Shown: positions 6,476-14,229, counted from the first letter of the stretch. The stretch is DNA of 16,567 nucleotides from Promethearchaeota archaeon (GCA_016839905.1 JAEOTJ010000378.1:1-16567); one strand, 5' to 3'. Numbers and translations are program-made. Notes: generated by a model not told the origin, from the letters alone.

Positions 6476-7540
6476 ATGAATTATACGATAACTAAAGACA
6501 TACAAGAAATAATCAAGAGATTAGAAAAAGAAAGCATCTCGTTTAAGGGTAAGACAATATTAGTGACTGGAGGTGCCGGATTTCTCGGTTCTTGGGCATG
6601 TGATGTCTTAATAGAACAAGGAGCAAATTGTCTTTGTTTAGACAATTTATCTTCGGGCAGATTTGAAAACATATCACACTTAATTGACAAAGATAATTTT
6701 CGCTTTATTAATCATGATATTTCTGAGCCGATTTATTTTGGATTAACTCATAACCCAAGAGGCATTTGTATAGGAGATATTAAAAAAATTGATATTGTAA
6801 TGCATATGGCAAGTAGAGCTTCACCTTTTGAATTTCAGATTTATCCAATATCCATACTAAAAAGTAATACGCTTGGAACGATGAACACGTTAGAGATTGC
6901 CAAGCATCATAATGCGATTTTTTTTTATACAAGTACTTCAGAAGTATATGGGAATCCTCCAAAAGAAGTTGTCCCTACTTCAGAGGAATATTTTGGGCAT
7001 GTTAATCCTGTAGGTCCTAGGAGCTGTTATGATGAATCAAAAAGAGCCGGAGAAGCGTTTGTAAAAGCTTATGAATTGCAGCATAATATTAGGACAAAAA
7101 TTGTTCGTATTTTTAACACATCTGGACCAAGAATAAGGTCTGGTCCTGAATTTGGTAGGGTAATCCCAAACTTTATACGCCAAGCGTTAAATAATGAGGA
7201 TATAACCGTGTTTGGAGATGGTTCTCAAACTAGATCATTTACTTATGTTGTGGATGAAATAGAAGGAATTTTAAAAATGGTTTATAAGAAAGGAGCTATT
7301 GGAGAAGTAATTAATTTAGGAAATAATATCGAGCATACAATCTTAGAATTAGCTAAAGTTATAATTAAACTTACTGGTTCGGAGTCTAAAATAATTTTTA
7401 AACCCTTACCTATTGATGATCCCGTGCGAAGGTGTCCTATTCTAACCAAGGCAAATGAAATTCTAAATTGGAAACCAATTACATCATTAGAAGAGGGATT
7501 AAAAAAGACGATTGAATGGTTCAAACATAATGAAAGTTAA
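6476..7540 (+). CDS. UDP-glucuronate decarboxylase-like NAD-dependent epimerase (extended SDR)
   Basis: This is a 354-residue extended short-chain dehydrogenase. The closest family I recognise is UDP-glucuronic acid decarboxylase (UXS), which makes UDP-xylose. The NAD-binding GGAGFLG is at 32-38, followed by LDNLSSG. HMASRASP then leads to NTLGTMN, STSEVYG, the catalytic YDESK (YxxxK, about 185-189), RIFNTSGPR and VFGDGSQTRSFTYVVDE. The run GHVNPVGPRSCYDESKR is very UXS-like, although other nucleotide-sugar epimerases share much of it. A ~20-residue N-terminal helical extension precedes the Rossmann fold. An ATG start lies 46-60 bp after a TATA-rich stretch at about 6417-6430. The next gene overlaps its end by 11 bp, implying co-transcription. 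Likely role: nucleotide-sugar supply for glycans. Substrate specificity is inferred, not shown. Confidence 0.88.
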   Translation: MNYTITKDIQEIIKRLEKESISFKGKTILVTGGAGFLGSWACDVLIEQGANCLCLDNLSSGRFENISHLIDKDNFRFINHDISEPIYFGLTHNPRGICIGDIKKIDIVMHMASRASPFEFQIYPISILKSNTLGTMNTLEIAKHHNAIFFYTSTSEVYGNPPKEVVPTSEEYFGHVNPVGPRSCYDESKRAGEAFVKAYELQHNIRTKIVRIFNTSGPRIRSGPEFGRVIPNFIRQALNNEDITVFGDGSQTRSFTYVVDEIEGILKMVYKKGAIGEVINLGNNIEHTILELAKVIIKLTGSESKIIFKPLPIDDPVRRCPILTKANEILNWKPITSLEEGLKKTIEWFKHNES

Positions 7541-8048
7541 AAAAAACGACAGTGAAAAAGCTGAAATAGAAAAAAGCTATGCTCAATTTGAAAAGTTGGT
7601 TAAAATAAGCCTGATTATAGGTATTATTACTATTTCTGGTTTCATAATATATTATCTTTTAACGCCTGAACCGGGATATGTAACGTTTGGAATTTTAAAT
7701 TCGGAAAAGAAATCAGAGAATTATCCAACCAATACATCAATAGGTCAAACCATTGAATTCTATGCAACCGTTGAAAATCATTTAGGACGTGATTTTGATT
7801 TCAAGATCAAAATCTACAAGGGCAACAATCATACTATTTTAAGTTCAAAAGGATCTAATGCGACCGTCAATTATACATCAAAGAAGTATAATCTAAAAAA
7901 TAATCAAGGATGGGATCGTAAATATTCAATGAAATTTTTTCAAGTAGGTTCTAATCAACTCATAATAGTGGAACTATGGCAGGTAATTGATGAAAAAGAT
8001 GAGTTTTATGATATATTATGGTTACGATTAAACATTACTACCTCCTAG
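7530..8048 (+). CDS. single-pass membrane protein with DUF1616-like extracytoplasmic domain
   Basis: This is a 172-residue protein. A charged cytoplasmic N terminus (~24 residues) precedes one hydrophobic segment (about 25-45), then an extracytoplasmic beta-rich domain. That domain (PGYVTFGILNSE...YPTNTSIGQTIEFYATVENH) resembles the DUF1616 pattern of 'YPTN-x-T-x-G' followed by a description of an Ig-like fold. Several N-x-S/T sequons (NTS, NAT, NYT, NIT) could be N-glycosylated. The ATG at 7530 overlaps the epimerase stop by 11 bp; an in-frame TTG at 7512 is a less likely start. Overlap with a nucleotide-sugar enzyme suggests a shared role in surface glycan or envelope biology (inference). 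Its TAG stop shares the CTAG with the stop of the convergent tldE gene. Confidence 0.75.
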   Translation: MKVKKNDSEKAEIEKSYAQFEKLVKISLIIGIITISGFIIYYLLTPEPGYVTFGILNSEKKSENYPTNTSIGQTIEFYATVENHLGRDFDFKIKIYKGNNHTILSSKGSNATVNYTSKKYNLKNNQGWDRKYSMKFFQVGSNQLIIVELWQVIDEKDEFYDILWLRLNITTS

Positions 8049-9418
8049 TTTGCCGAACCAATAAAATTAACTTCTTTAATTCTGACATATGGTGCTTGAT
8101 AACCACCATATATTTTAAATTCTTGAGAGACAGCATCAATTTTCATGAATAGATCTAATAGATTTATACCAAACATGGTCTCATTAAGTGGTTCTTTAAT
8201 TTCGCCATTTTTAATGATATTTCCACAGAGTATCAATCCTGAAAAGTCGCCAGTTGAAATATTAGGCGAATCACCAGTATATTCAAGTAGTATACCTTCA
8301 TTTACTTCACTTATAATCTCATCTTTTGTAAAATTACCAGGTTTCATAATAAAATTTGTTGCATTAATTGAAGGAACTGAACCATACGATTTTCGGGAGG
8401 CATTTCCAGTACTTTCAATTCCTTCTTTTCCAGCAGTATAACTGTTATGCAATAAACCAGTTTTTAGAAATTTTCCTTTTTCAATAATTTTTTTATTTTT
8501 ACATGGAACTCCTTCGCCATCAAATATTGCAGAACCAGCAGCACCATTAATTAAAGCATTATCTTCGATATTTAGATGTTTTGAACCTATTATTTCGTCT
8601 CTTTTGTCTACTAAATAGCTTCTCTTATATTGGAAAGTTTCTCCATTAATTGCAGAAGCTATAGAACTTAAAATTAAGCTTATCGTACCATTTGGAGTTA
8701 AAATAAGAGGGGCTTTCATACTTTTAATTCTAATCCGATTTAGATTCATTTTTGCTTTCTTTAAAGCATTATTAGCAATCATTACAGCATCTAAATTTTT
8801 AATATCTCTTACTGTTTGCCAATCATTACCAGAAGATGTCTCTTTACTTATTTTATCTTTTACGATAATATTTGAAGATATGGCACAGATAGTATCTTTA
8901 CCATTAATTTCCATTCCATTAGAATTAAAGATATAACTTTTAGAATAATTTGATGAAAAATCAGCTGATTGGGATATTGCTAATTCATCTTCTTTACAAA
9001 CTTTAATTAAATCTTCTACATAATTCAAGGTATCCTCTATTTTTAAGTATTTTAATTCTTTATCAAAAAGACCTTTCACGCGGGGATAATTTTCATATTT
9101 TTCCGGCAAGTTTTTAAAATCAGGATCATTTGTTCCAGAATCCATCATTTTAAGGGCGATTTTAGTCATATTATCAATTGAATTTCTATTTAAGTTGTTT
9201 GTAAATGAAAAACCTAAAGCGCCTCTTTTATCAATAACCCTGATTGAAATACCCGAATCACTTCCCATTTCACTATTTTTAACTGAATTTTCTTCGATTT
9301 CAATATTTATATGGTTATTTTTATTAAAAAAGATCTCGGCACAGCTTAAATTTGTTTTTTTTTCCGCCAATTTTAATCCAAAATTTGCTAAACTGAACAC
9401 ATCTGTTTTTTCTGACAT
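8045..9418 (-). CDS. tldE: TldE/PmbA-family metalloprotease partner subunit
   Basis: This is a 457-residue member of the TldD/PmbA (TldE) family. In bacteria, TldE forms a heterodimer with TldD. That complex degrades unfolded or leader peptides, for example in maturation of modified peptides such as microcin B17. This copy lacks the zinc-binding HExxxH-type motif, as expected for the TldE partner. Family features include the N-terminal nucleation domain around EIFFNKNNHINIEIEEN, RVIDKRGALGFSFTNNL, APLILTPNGTISLILSSI in the centre, and a C-terminal stretch TGDFSGLILCGNIIKNGEIKEP. ATG at 9418 directly abuts the TAA of tldD (no intervening base), so the two are surely co-transcribed and made in equal amounts. 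The plus-strand frames inside it are shadows. The family call is strong; the physiological substrate is unknown. Confidence 0.92.
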   Translation of the reverse strand: MSEKTDVFSLANFGLKLAEKKTNLSCAEIFFNKNNHINIEIEENSVKNSEMGSDSGISIRVIDKRGALGFSFTNNLNRNSIDNMTKIALKMMDSGTNDPDFKNLPEKYENYPRVKGLFDKELKYLKIEDTLNYVEDLIKVCKEDELAISQSADFSSNYSKSYIFNSNGMEINGKDTICAISSNIIVKDKISKETSSGNDWQTVRDIKNLDAVMIANNALKKAKMNLNRIRIKSMKAPLILTPNGTISLILSSIASAINGETFQYKRSYLVDKRDEIIGSKHLNIEDNALINGAAGSAIFDGEGVPCKNKKIIEKGKFLKTGLLHNSYTAGKEGIESTGNASRKSYGSVPSINATNFIMKPGNFTKDEIISEVNEGILLEYTGDSPNISTGDFSGLILCGNIIKNGEIKEPLNETMFGINLLDLFMKIDAVSQEFKIYGGYQAPYVRIKEVNFIGSAN

Positions 9419-10861
9419 TTAATTCAATCCCCCCACTAACACATCATCAACTTTCATAAATGGCCCTCCATCACAAACGCGTACGCTCTGACCCCCCTTA
9501 CCACATATACCATCACTATGCCCAATATTTTTACCAATTGCAGTTATTTTATTGAGGGTTTCAAGCAACATCCCCGATAGAGAAACATCTCTCATCATTT
9601 CTTTTTTCTCTCCATTTTCAATTCTATATGAAATTTTTGTCTTGAATTGGAAGTTTCCTGTACTTGGGTCACAATATCCGTAATTAAATCCTTCACATAA
9701 AATACCTTCCTTTACATCCTCATACATTTCTTCTAGTGTCCAATCTTTTGGTTCTAAATATGTAAAGCCCATACGGACTTGTGGCCTGGAAGACGGTGAA
9801 GTTGCTCTACCATGACCATTGGGAGCAACAGTCATTCTGGATGCTGTTTCTAAGTTATGTAAATAGGTTTTTAAAATTCCATTTTCAATAATAGGTGTTC
9901 TTTGAGAGAGTACACCTTCATCATCCACGAAATAACTGCCATAGAGTTCAAAAGGTAAATTTAACTTTTTTCCTTGTCCCATTCTTGGATCATCAATAAT
10001 ATTAACATCTTCAATTCCTATTTTCTTGCCAATCATACCTTCTAAGACGCTTTCCTTATTAAGTACAAGATCAGCTTCGGAAGCATGTTGAGTTTCATGA
10101 ATTAGTACTCCCGTAAATTCCGGATCCATTATGACAGTAAACTTCCCTCCTACGGGAGATTTGGCATCTAAAAGTGCTAATGCCTCCTTGGCTGTTTTCA
10201 TGCTAAGATTTTTAGCGGTTTCTGTTTTATTAATTTCAAAACCTCCGATTCCTCCTACGGAATTTACAGCCCTTTGAATTATTCCATTTTTTTGGGCATA
10301 AACCAAATTATACATTCTTAAATATGATAAATCTTGATAAAGATAGCTTCCAAAAGAATTTAAAAATAAGCAATGATCCTTTTTATCCATATACAATGTT
10401 CGAGTATTTTTTATCTCTGGAGAGAATTCTGCTGCTATTTTTTCGTGTTGTTTAATGAGACTTATTTTCTCTTCAATGTCAACATCTACCAGATTTTCCT
10501 TACCAGTTGCTTTAAAATTCTTTATTAGGGGATCTCTTTCTCTTATTTTAAATTTATTTTTTCCTAATGACTCTGATAATTGAGCTAATTTTATAGCTCT
10601 TGAAAATTCATTAATAATTGCTTTTTTAGAGAGGTCTTTTAGAACAGTGAACCCCCAACCTCCATTTATAAAAGTTCTAATTCCGCAATCATTTACACTA
10701 AAGGAAGAGATTTCCTTGCTTTTTTGGTCAGTAAAATCTAAAGCAGTTCCCGTACTTACACTACATCTTATATCCCAGTACTCAATTTTATTTAAAGCAA
10801 GTTCATTTAATCCCCTTGTCAGGCCATCATCAATAAATTTTAAATCGTCAATAATTGCCAT
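9419..10861 (-). CDS. tldD: TldD-family zinc metalloprotease, catalytic subunit
   Basis: This is a 480-residue catalytic partner of the TldD/TldE complex. Recognisable stretches are MDPEFTGVLIHE (metal site at 255-259), SSSRPQVRMGFTYLEP, and the C-terminal GICGKGGQSV with Cys453, matching the third metal ligand region of TldD. The metal site reads HETQHASEAD, that is HExxH. Other TldD proteins I know have HExxxH (HEAxGHxxEAD), one residue longer. A near-leaderless promoter is suggested by ATATTTAAAA at 10889-10898, about 33 bp before the ATG. The gene is first in an operon with tldE. Possible roles are peptide degradation or maturation of a ribosomally made modified peptide; no precursor peptide gene was identified nearby. 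Confidence 0.92.
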   Translation of the reverse strand: MAIIDDLKFIDDGLTRGLNELALNKIEYWDIRCSVSTGTALDFTDQKSKEISSFSVNDCGIRTFINGGWGFTVLKDLSKKAIINEFSRAIKLAQLSESLGKNKFKIRERDPLIKNFKATGKENLVDVDIEEKISLIKQHEKIAAEFSPEIKNTRTLYMDKKDHCLFLNSFGSYLYQDLSYLRMYNLVYAQKNGIIQRAVNSVGGIGGFEINKTETAKNLSMKTAKEALALLDAKSPVGGKFTVIMDPEFTGVLIHETQHASEADLVLNKESVLEGMIGKKIGIEDVNIIDDPRMGQGKKLNLPFELYGSYFVDDEGVLSQRTPIIENGILKTYLHNLETASRMTVAPNGHGRATSPSSRPQVRMGFTYLEPKDWTLEEMYEDVKEGILCEGFNYGYCDPSTGNFQFKTKISYRIENGEKKEMMRDVSLSGMLLETLNKITAIGKNIGHSDGICGKGGQSVRVCDGGPFMKVDDVLVGGLN

Positions 10862-10888
10862 AATCTTAATCTTTTGTTTTTAATGTAA

Positions 10889-10898
10889 TTTTAAATAT
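10889..10898 (-). promoter_or_regulatory. TATA-like box for tldD-tldE
   Basis: The minus-strand sequence ATATTTAAAA is centred about 33 bp before the tldD ATG at 10861. It predicts a leader of only a few nucleotides. Confidence 0.4.
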
Positions 10899-11047
10899 TA
10901 CTATATGATAATAAATGATATATTTAAAGAAAAATTCTTTGGTTAGTAAAATCTAATATTTTAATTCTATTAATTTTGGGTTAAATAACGGTCATAAAAT
11001 AATGTAAATTGATGATTCATTCAAAATCATTGAATTGGGTACTTGAT

Positions 11048-11986
11048 TTATGAGGATTTTTTTTTTGAAATTCTTGCTCTTAATTTATCAATTACATTTC
11101 TTAAATGTTGAAGTTCTTGTTCTAATCTAAATCTTTCTGCATCAAGAAGCTGTTTTTCAGTCTCCAAATTCCTGAGCCTTTTTTCCAGATGCCTTGTATA
11201 AGTTATTAAATACGGTCCATCTTTTATGTCTTTAACTTTTTTCCTTTCTGAATGTAATTTCTTAAAACTAATTAATGACGACTTATAGCTAATATCGATT
11301 CCATTATCCCGTAAATATATACCTAACTCTTTATTAATTATAGGAAGGTTATAATATTTTTGGTGGTACTCTAGAAAATCTTTATTTATAAATTCTGGGA
11401 GGTATTTCCTTTCAATTGTTAAAATTTCAATTCCTTTTTTATCCATTAATGAAATTATTTTATTTTTTATCTCTAATTTTTTCTTTAATACTCTTTGATC
11501 ATAAAATATATTGCGATGAGAAGGTAATTTTGGAGGTAATTTCGGTTTAGGTGGTAGAATTCTTAATTTCTTAAAATTAATTAATGACGACTTATAGCTA
11601 ATATCGATTCCATTATCCAGTAAATATAAACACAATTCTTTTTTAATTCTAGGAAGGTTATCACGTTTTTGATGGTACTCCAGAAAATCTTTATTTATAA
11701 ATTCTGCGAGGTATTTCCTTTCAATTGTTAAAATTTCAATTCCCTTTTCGTCCATTAATGAAATTATTTTATTTTTAATTTTATTTTTAATATTTCTTAA
11801 AAATCTCTCAAGTTTCAAGCCCTTTAGATCCTTCTGAACTTTTGTTAAAGATTTGGAAAAGTCTCTAATACCTCTTAAAGTATCTTTTATATCATCAACT
11901 AATGATTCCAAGTTCTCATCTATACGTGTTGGTTCTTCTGGTGTATCCTTCTTAAATTCGTCCTTCTCATCATTATTATGAGTCAT
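11048..11986 (-). CDS. hypothetical protein with duplicated helical domain and C-terminal coiled coil
   Basis: This is a 312-residue, strongly charged soluble protein of unrecognised family. An acidic N-terminal region (1-60) leads into repeat 1 (~70-141), a Pro/Lys linker (144-156), repeat 2 (~173-244), and a C-terminal coiled coil (~264-307). The repeats are about 84% identical by eye, with the copies offset by 103 residues. Each starts IKNKIISLMD and ends IDISYKSSLI, predicting mostly helices, possibly an HTH-like DNA-binding unit. The coiled coil has RxLExE...LxxE...LxxE...LR heptads. These recall the N-terminal coils of proteasome-activating ATPases, but there is no AAA domain here. ATG 11986 has a TATA-like box ~27 bp upstream and a GAGGG stretch 3 bp before it. 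Function unknown. Confidence 0.8.
   Translation of the reverse strand: MTHNNDEKDEFKKDTPEEPTRIDENLESLVDDIKDTLRGIRDFSKSLTKVQKDLKGLKLERFLRNIKNKIKNKIISLMDEKGIEILTIERKYLAEFINKDFLEYHQKRDNLPRIKKELCLYLLDNGIDISYKSSLINFKKLRILPPKPKLPPKLPSHRNIFYDQRVLKKKLEIKNKIISLMDKKGIEILTIERKYLPEFINKDFLEYHQKYYNLPIINKELGIYLRDNGIDISYKSSLISFKKLHSERKKVKDIKDGPYLITYTRHLEKRLRNLETEKQLLDAERFRLEQELQHLRNVIDKLRARISKKKSS
11255..11470 (-). repeat. internal tandem duplication, copy 2 (residues 173-244)
   Basis: This block is nearly the same at DNA level as 11564-11779, offset by 309 bp (103 codons), with differences scattered among third-position and a dozen amino-acid changes. The frame is kept. Confidence 0.9.
11564..11779 (-). repeat. 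internal tandem duplication, copy 1 (residues 70-141)
   Basis: This is the partner of 11255-11470. High identity at both DNA and protein level implies a fairly recent in-frame duplication or ongoing gene conversion within the gene. Confidence 0.9.
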
Positions 11987-12004
11987 TATCCCTCAGATTA
12001 AATG

Positions 12005-12017
12005 CTATTTATTATAA
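12005..12017 (-). promoter_or_regulatory. TATA-like box for the coiled-coil protein gene
   Basis: The minus-strand sequence TTATAATAAATAG has its core about 27 bp before the ATG at 11986, the usual spacing for a leaderless archaeal mRNA. Confidence 0.4.
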
Positions 12018-12234
12018 GATAAATAACAGAAATGATTTTTATATATTTTTAATTTAATTTTATACAAATTCAATTCTGTTTTAAAAGGGATTTTTTATCA
12101 AGAGATTATTCTACTTATTCATATATTTTGAAAGTGGTTCCTCTCCAACATCCTTTTTTAAATGGTTTAATGATTAATTTTTAAGAATTTTCTTTTCGTC
12201 AAATTACTAAGTAGATTTAATAAGAAGATCTTTT

Positions 12235-12269
12235 ATTTAAATAAGTGATTATCGATAATCTATTTAAAT
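12235..12269. promoter_or_regulatory. compound palindrome, candidate operator
   Basis: A perfect 14-bp palindrome, GATTATCGATAATC (12247-12260), is framed by a second inverted repeat: ATTTAAATA (12235-12243) and TATTTAAAT (12261-12269). Three extra bases (AGT) sit on the left side only. Sixteen pairs of dyad symmetry in 35 bp is more than composition alone should give. It lies ~95 bp before the operon's TATA-like box, suiting an operator for a dimeric regulator. Confidence 0.5.
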
Positions 12270-12312
12270 GATATGAACATTTATATGTGTGATTTTGATT
12301 TTATTTTAATAG

Positions 12313-12340
12313 GATTTAAATTTTAAAAAAAATTTAAATC
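12313..12340. repeat. perfect AT-rich inverted repeat
   Basis: GATTTAAATTT (12313-12323) and AAATTTAAATC (12330-12340) are exact reverse complements with a 6-nt spacer. It lies 20 bp before the TATA-like box at 12361. It may be a regulatory site or, because it is so AT-rich, a chance structure. Confidence 0.4.
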
Positions 12341-12360
12341 TAAAAAATCAAACAATTTGG

Positions 12361-12370
12361 TTTATAATAT
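12361..12370 (+). promoter_or_regulatory. TATA-like box for the B12/opine dehydrogenase operon
   Basis: TTTATAATAT at 12361-12370 predicts transcription from about 12391. Unlike most genes here, that leaves a leader of ~90-100 nt before the main gene, and places the short frame at 12404 near the mRNA 5' end. Confidence 0.35.
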
Positions 12371-12403
12371 TGAGACTTCGTTATTGTGGATATATCTGCA
12401 TTT

Positions 12404-12487
12404 ATGGAAAAAAGAGAAATTTCCACTACAAGTGATTTTAAAAAAGAAAAAAATCCCGATTCCAATTACCTAAATTTGAAATGGTGA
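12404..12487 (+). CDS. possible 27-residue leader peptide frame
   Basis: This is an ATG frame encoding MEKREISTTSDFKKEKNPDS and ending in TGA at 12485-12487. It overlaps the first ATG of the downstream gene and ends just before that gene's second ATG pair (12493, 12496). GGTGAT at 12484-12489 could act as a Shine-Dalgarno element for those. The peptide is hydrophilic with no recognisable motif. It could be a translated leader coupling to the main gene, or chance. Confidence 0.25.
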   Translation: MEKREISTTSDFKKEKNPDSNYLNLKW

Positions 12488-14229
12488 TTTTTATGATGGA
12501 TGATAATTTAAATCTGGAAAATGAAAATAGGAAAAGAATTATAACAGCTTGCATCGGCCAATGCGTTCATGTTGCAGGTATATATAATTTTTTTAATATT
12601 GCTAATCAGTTGGGTATTATATGTGATTTTTTAGGTCTAGCAACTCCTATACAAAAAATAATTAATGAAATCCAGAAAATTAATCCTGATATCGTTGGGC
12701 TTAGTTATCGTTTAACTCCTTCAACTGTTAAACCCTTACTTAAAGAATTCTTTGAAAAGTATGAAAAAATAGAAGAAAAACCTGAAAAATTATTCTTTGC
12801 AGGCACACCCGATGTTGTTGCTGTAGCGAAAAAGATTTATAAATTTGATGAATATTTTATAGGCGGTGAATCACGAGATAGAATAATTTCAATTTTAATA
12901 AATGATGATAAGTTAGGTAATAAAAAAATTAAAATTCCAATGGATTTGGTTTCTCGAATTAAATGGAAAAAACCATATCCAATAATAAGAGCACATTTTG
13001 GATTGTCAAGTCTTAAGGAAACAATTAGAGGTATAAAAAAATTAGCAAAAGCAGAAGTGTTGGATGTAATTTCCATTGCTCCAGATCAAAATACTCAAGC
13101 AAATTACTACCATCCCGAAGAGCAAAATTTAGAATCTGAAGGAGCTGGAGGTGTTCCTTTAAAATCGAGAGATGATTTTGAAATTTTACATCATTCAAGG
13201 CTAACAGGTAATCACCCGTTATTAAGAATTTATGCTGGAACTCGAGATTTCATTAAATTAGCGAAATTATATCGGGATACTATTCAAAATGCTTGGTCAG
13301 CGATTCCAATCTTTTGGTTTAATCAGATGGATGGAAGAGGTCCATTATCATTAAAAGAATCCATAAAACAGCATTTAAATGTGATAAAATGGCATGCAAA
13401 TAATAAAATACCAGTGGAAATAAATGATCCTCATCATTGGAGCTTAAGAGATGCTCCTGATGTTATTGCAGTTGCTGATATGTATCTATCTGGAATTATT
13501 GCTAAAGATTTAGGTGTAAACCATTTTATTGCTCAATACATGTTCAATACACCTCCAGGAAGTTCTCTAAACATGGATCTTGCCAAAATTTTAGCTAAGG
13601 ATGCATTACTTCAAACATTAGTTGATGATAATTTTTCAGTAATAAAACAAGTAAGAACCGGTTTAACCTGTTTCCCTTTAAATCTAGAGAAAGCTAAAGG
13701 ACAATTAGCTACTTCTACAATGATTCAATTAGCTATAAAACCAGATATTGTTCATGTGGTAAGTTATTCTGAAGCAAATCATACCGCCTATCCAGAGGAG
13801 ATTATAGAAAGTTGTAATATTGTAGAACAAGTTATTGATCAAAGTTATTCTAGTAATATCAATTATATCGATAACAGAGTAAAGGAACGAAGGGAAGAAT
13901 TAATAGAACAAGCAAAATGGATAGTTAATATCATTTCTCATCTAGCTAAGACATCTGTTGAACAAGAAAATCCCTGGTCTAACTATAAAGTACTGAATCG
14001 ATTAGTAAAATATGGTATTTTTGATGCGCCACATTTAAAAGGTAATCCATATGCTCTTGGAAAAATTCACACTAAGATTATTGATGGATGTTGTTATTCC
14101 TGGGACGTGTCTCACAATAGGAAATTAGATGAAATAGAGAGAATAAGAAATATAGTTATGAATTATTCAGATAAATTCCCGGAATTAAATAAAATAAAAA
14201 ATATTAAAGAAATGGTTATAGAAAAATGA
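12481..14229 (+). CDS. cobalamin-binding, TIM-barrel mutase-like protein (fused B12 domain)
   Basis: This is a 582-residue protein with an N-terminal B12-binding Rossmann domain. The family pattern is DxHxxG-(41)-SxL-(26-28)-GG. Here it reads CVHVAG (C28, H30, G33), exactly 41 residues, then S75 in SYRL, and later FAG. The lower axial His is kept, but Asp is replaced by Cys. The rest looks like the TIM barrel of a B12-dependent enzyme: IYAGTRDF, DGRGPLSL, EINDPHHW and VVSYSEANHTAYPEE. The best resemblance I can recall is methylaspartate (glutamate) mutase subunit E, weakly; amino-acid aminomutases or a methyltransferase are alternatives. Start ATG 12481, or ATG 12493/12496 behind GGTGAT. Its TGA overlaps the next ATG (ATGA), so it is translationally coupled to the opine dehydrogenase. 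B12 binding is well supported; the reaction is unknown. Confidence 0.88.
   Translation: MVIFMMDDNLNLENENRKRIITACIGQCVHVAGIYNFFNIANQLGIICDFLGLATPIQKIINEIQKINPDIVGLSYRLTPSTVKPLLKEFFEKYEKIEEKPEKLFFAGTPDVVAVAKKIYKFDEYFIGGESRDRIISILINDDKLGNKKIKIPMDLVSRIKWKKPYPIIRAHFGLSSLKETIRGIKKLAKAEVLDVISIAPDQNTQANYYHPEEQNLESEGAGGVPLKSRDDFEILHHSRLTGNHPLLRIYAGTRDFIKLAKLYRDTIQNAWSAIPIFWFNQMDGRGPLSLKESIKQHLNVIKWHANNKIPVEINDPHHWSLRDAPDVIAVADMYLSGIIAKDLGVNHFIAQYMFNTPPGSSLNMDLAKILAKDALLQTLVDDNFSVIKQVRTGLTCFPLNLEKAKGQLATSTMIQLAIKPDIVHVVSYSEANHTAYPEEIIESCNIVEQVIDQSYSSNINYIDNRVKERREELIEQAKWIVNIISHLAKTSVEQENPWSNYKVLNRLVKYGIFDAPHLKGNPYALGKIHTKIIDGCCYSWDVSHNRKLDEIERIRNIVMNYSDKFPELNKIKNIKEMVIEK

Larger units (their letters stand above)
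11987..12480. other. divergent intergenic region with strong dyad symmetry
   Basis: This ~490-bp AT-rich gap separates the minus-strand coiled-coil gene from the plus-strand B12/opine dehydrogenase operon. It holds a compound palindrome at 12235-12269, a long AT hairpin at 12313-12340, a TATA-like box at 12361-12370 and a short leader reading frame from 12404. No full-length gene or structured RNA of a known class was recognised. In particular, I do not see a cobalamin riboswitch. Confidence 0.55.

Noticed and set aside
8145..9422. Plus-strand open frames opposite tldE
   Set aside because: Antisense shadows of the well-supported TldE/PmbA coding region.
11255..11779. CRISPR-like or mobile repeat
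   Set aside because: The two ~215-bp copies lie in frame inside one gene and encode the same protein unit, so this is an internal gene duplication. No CRISPR array was seen anywhere.
11987..12480. Cobalamin riboswitch before the B12-binding protein gene
   Set aside because: No B12-box-like conserved stretch or multi-stem layout could be found; the region is nearly all A and T, and such riboswitches are rare in archaea.
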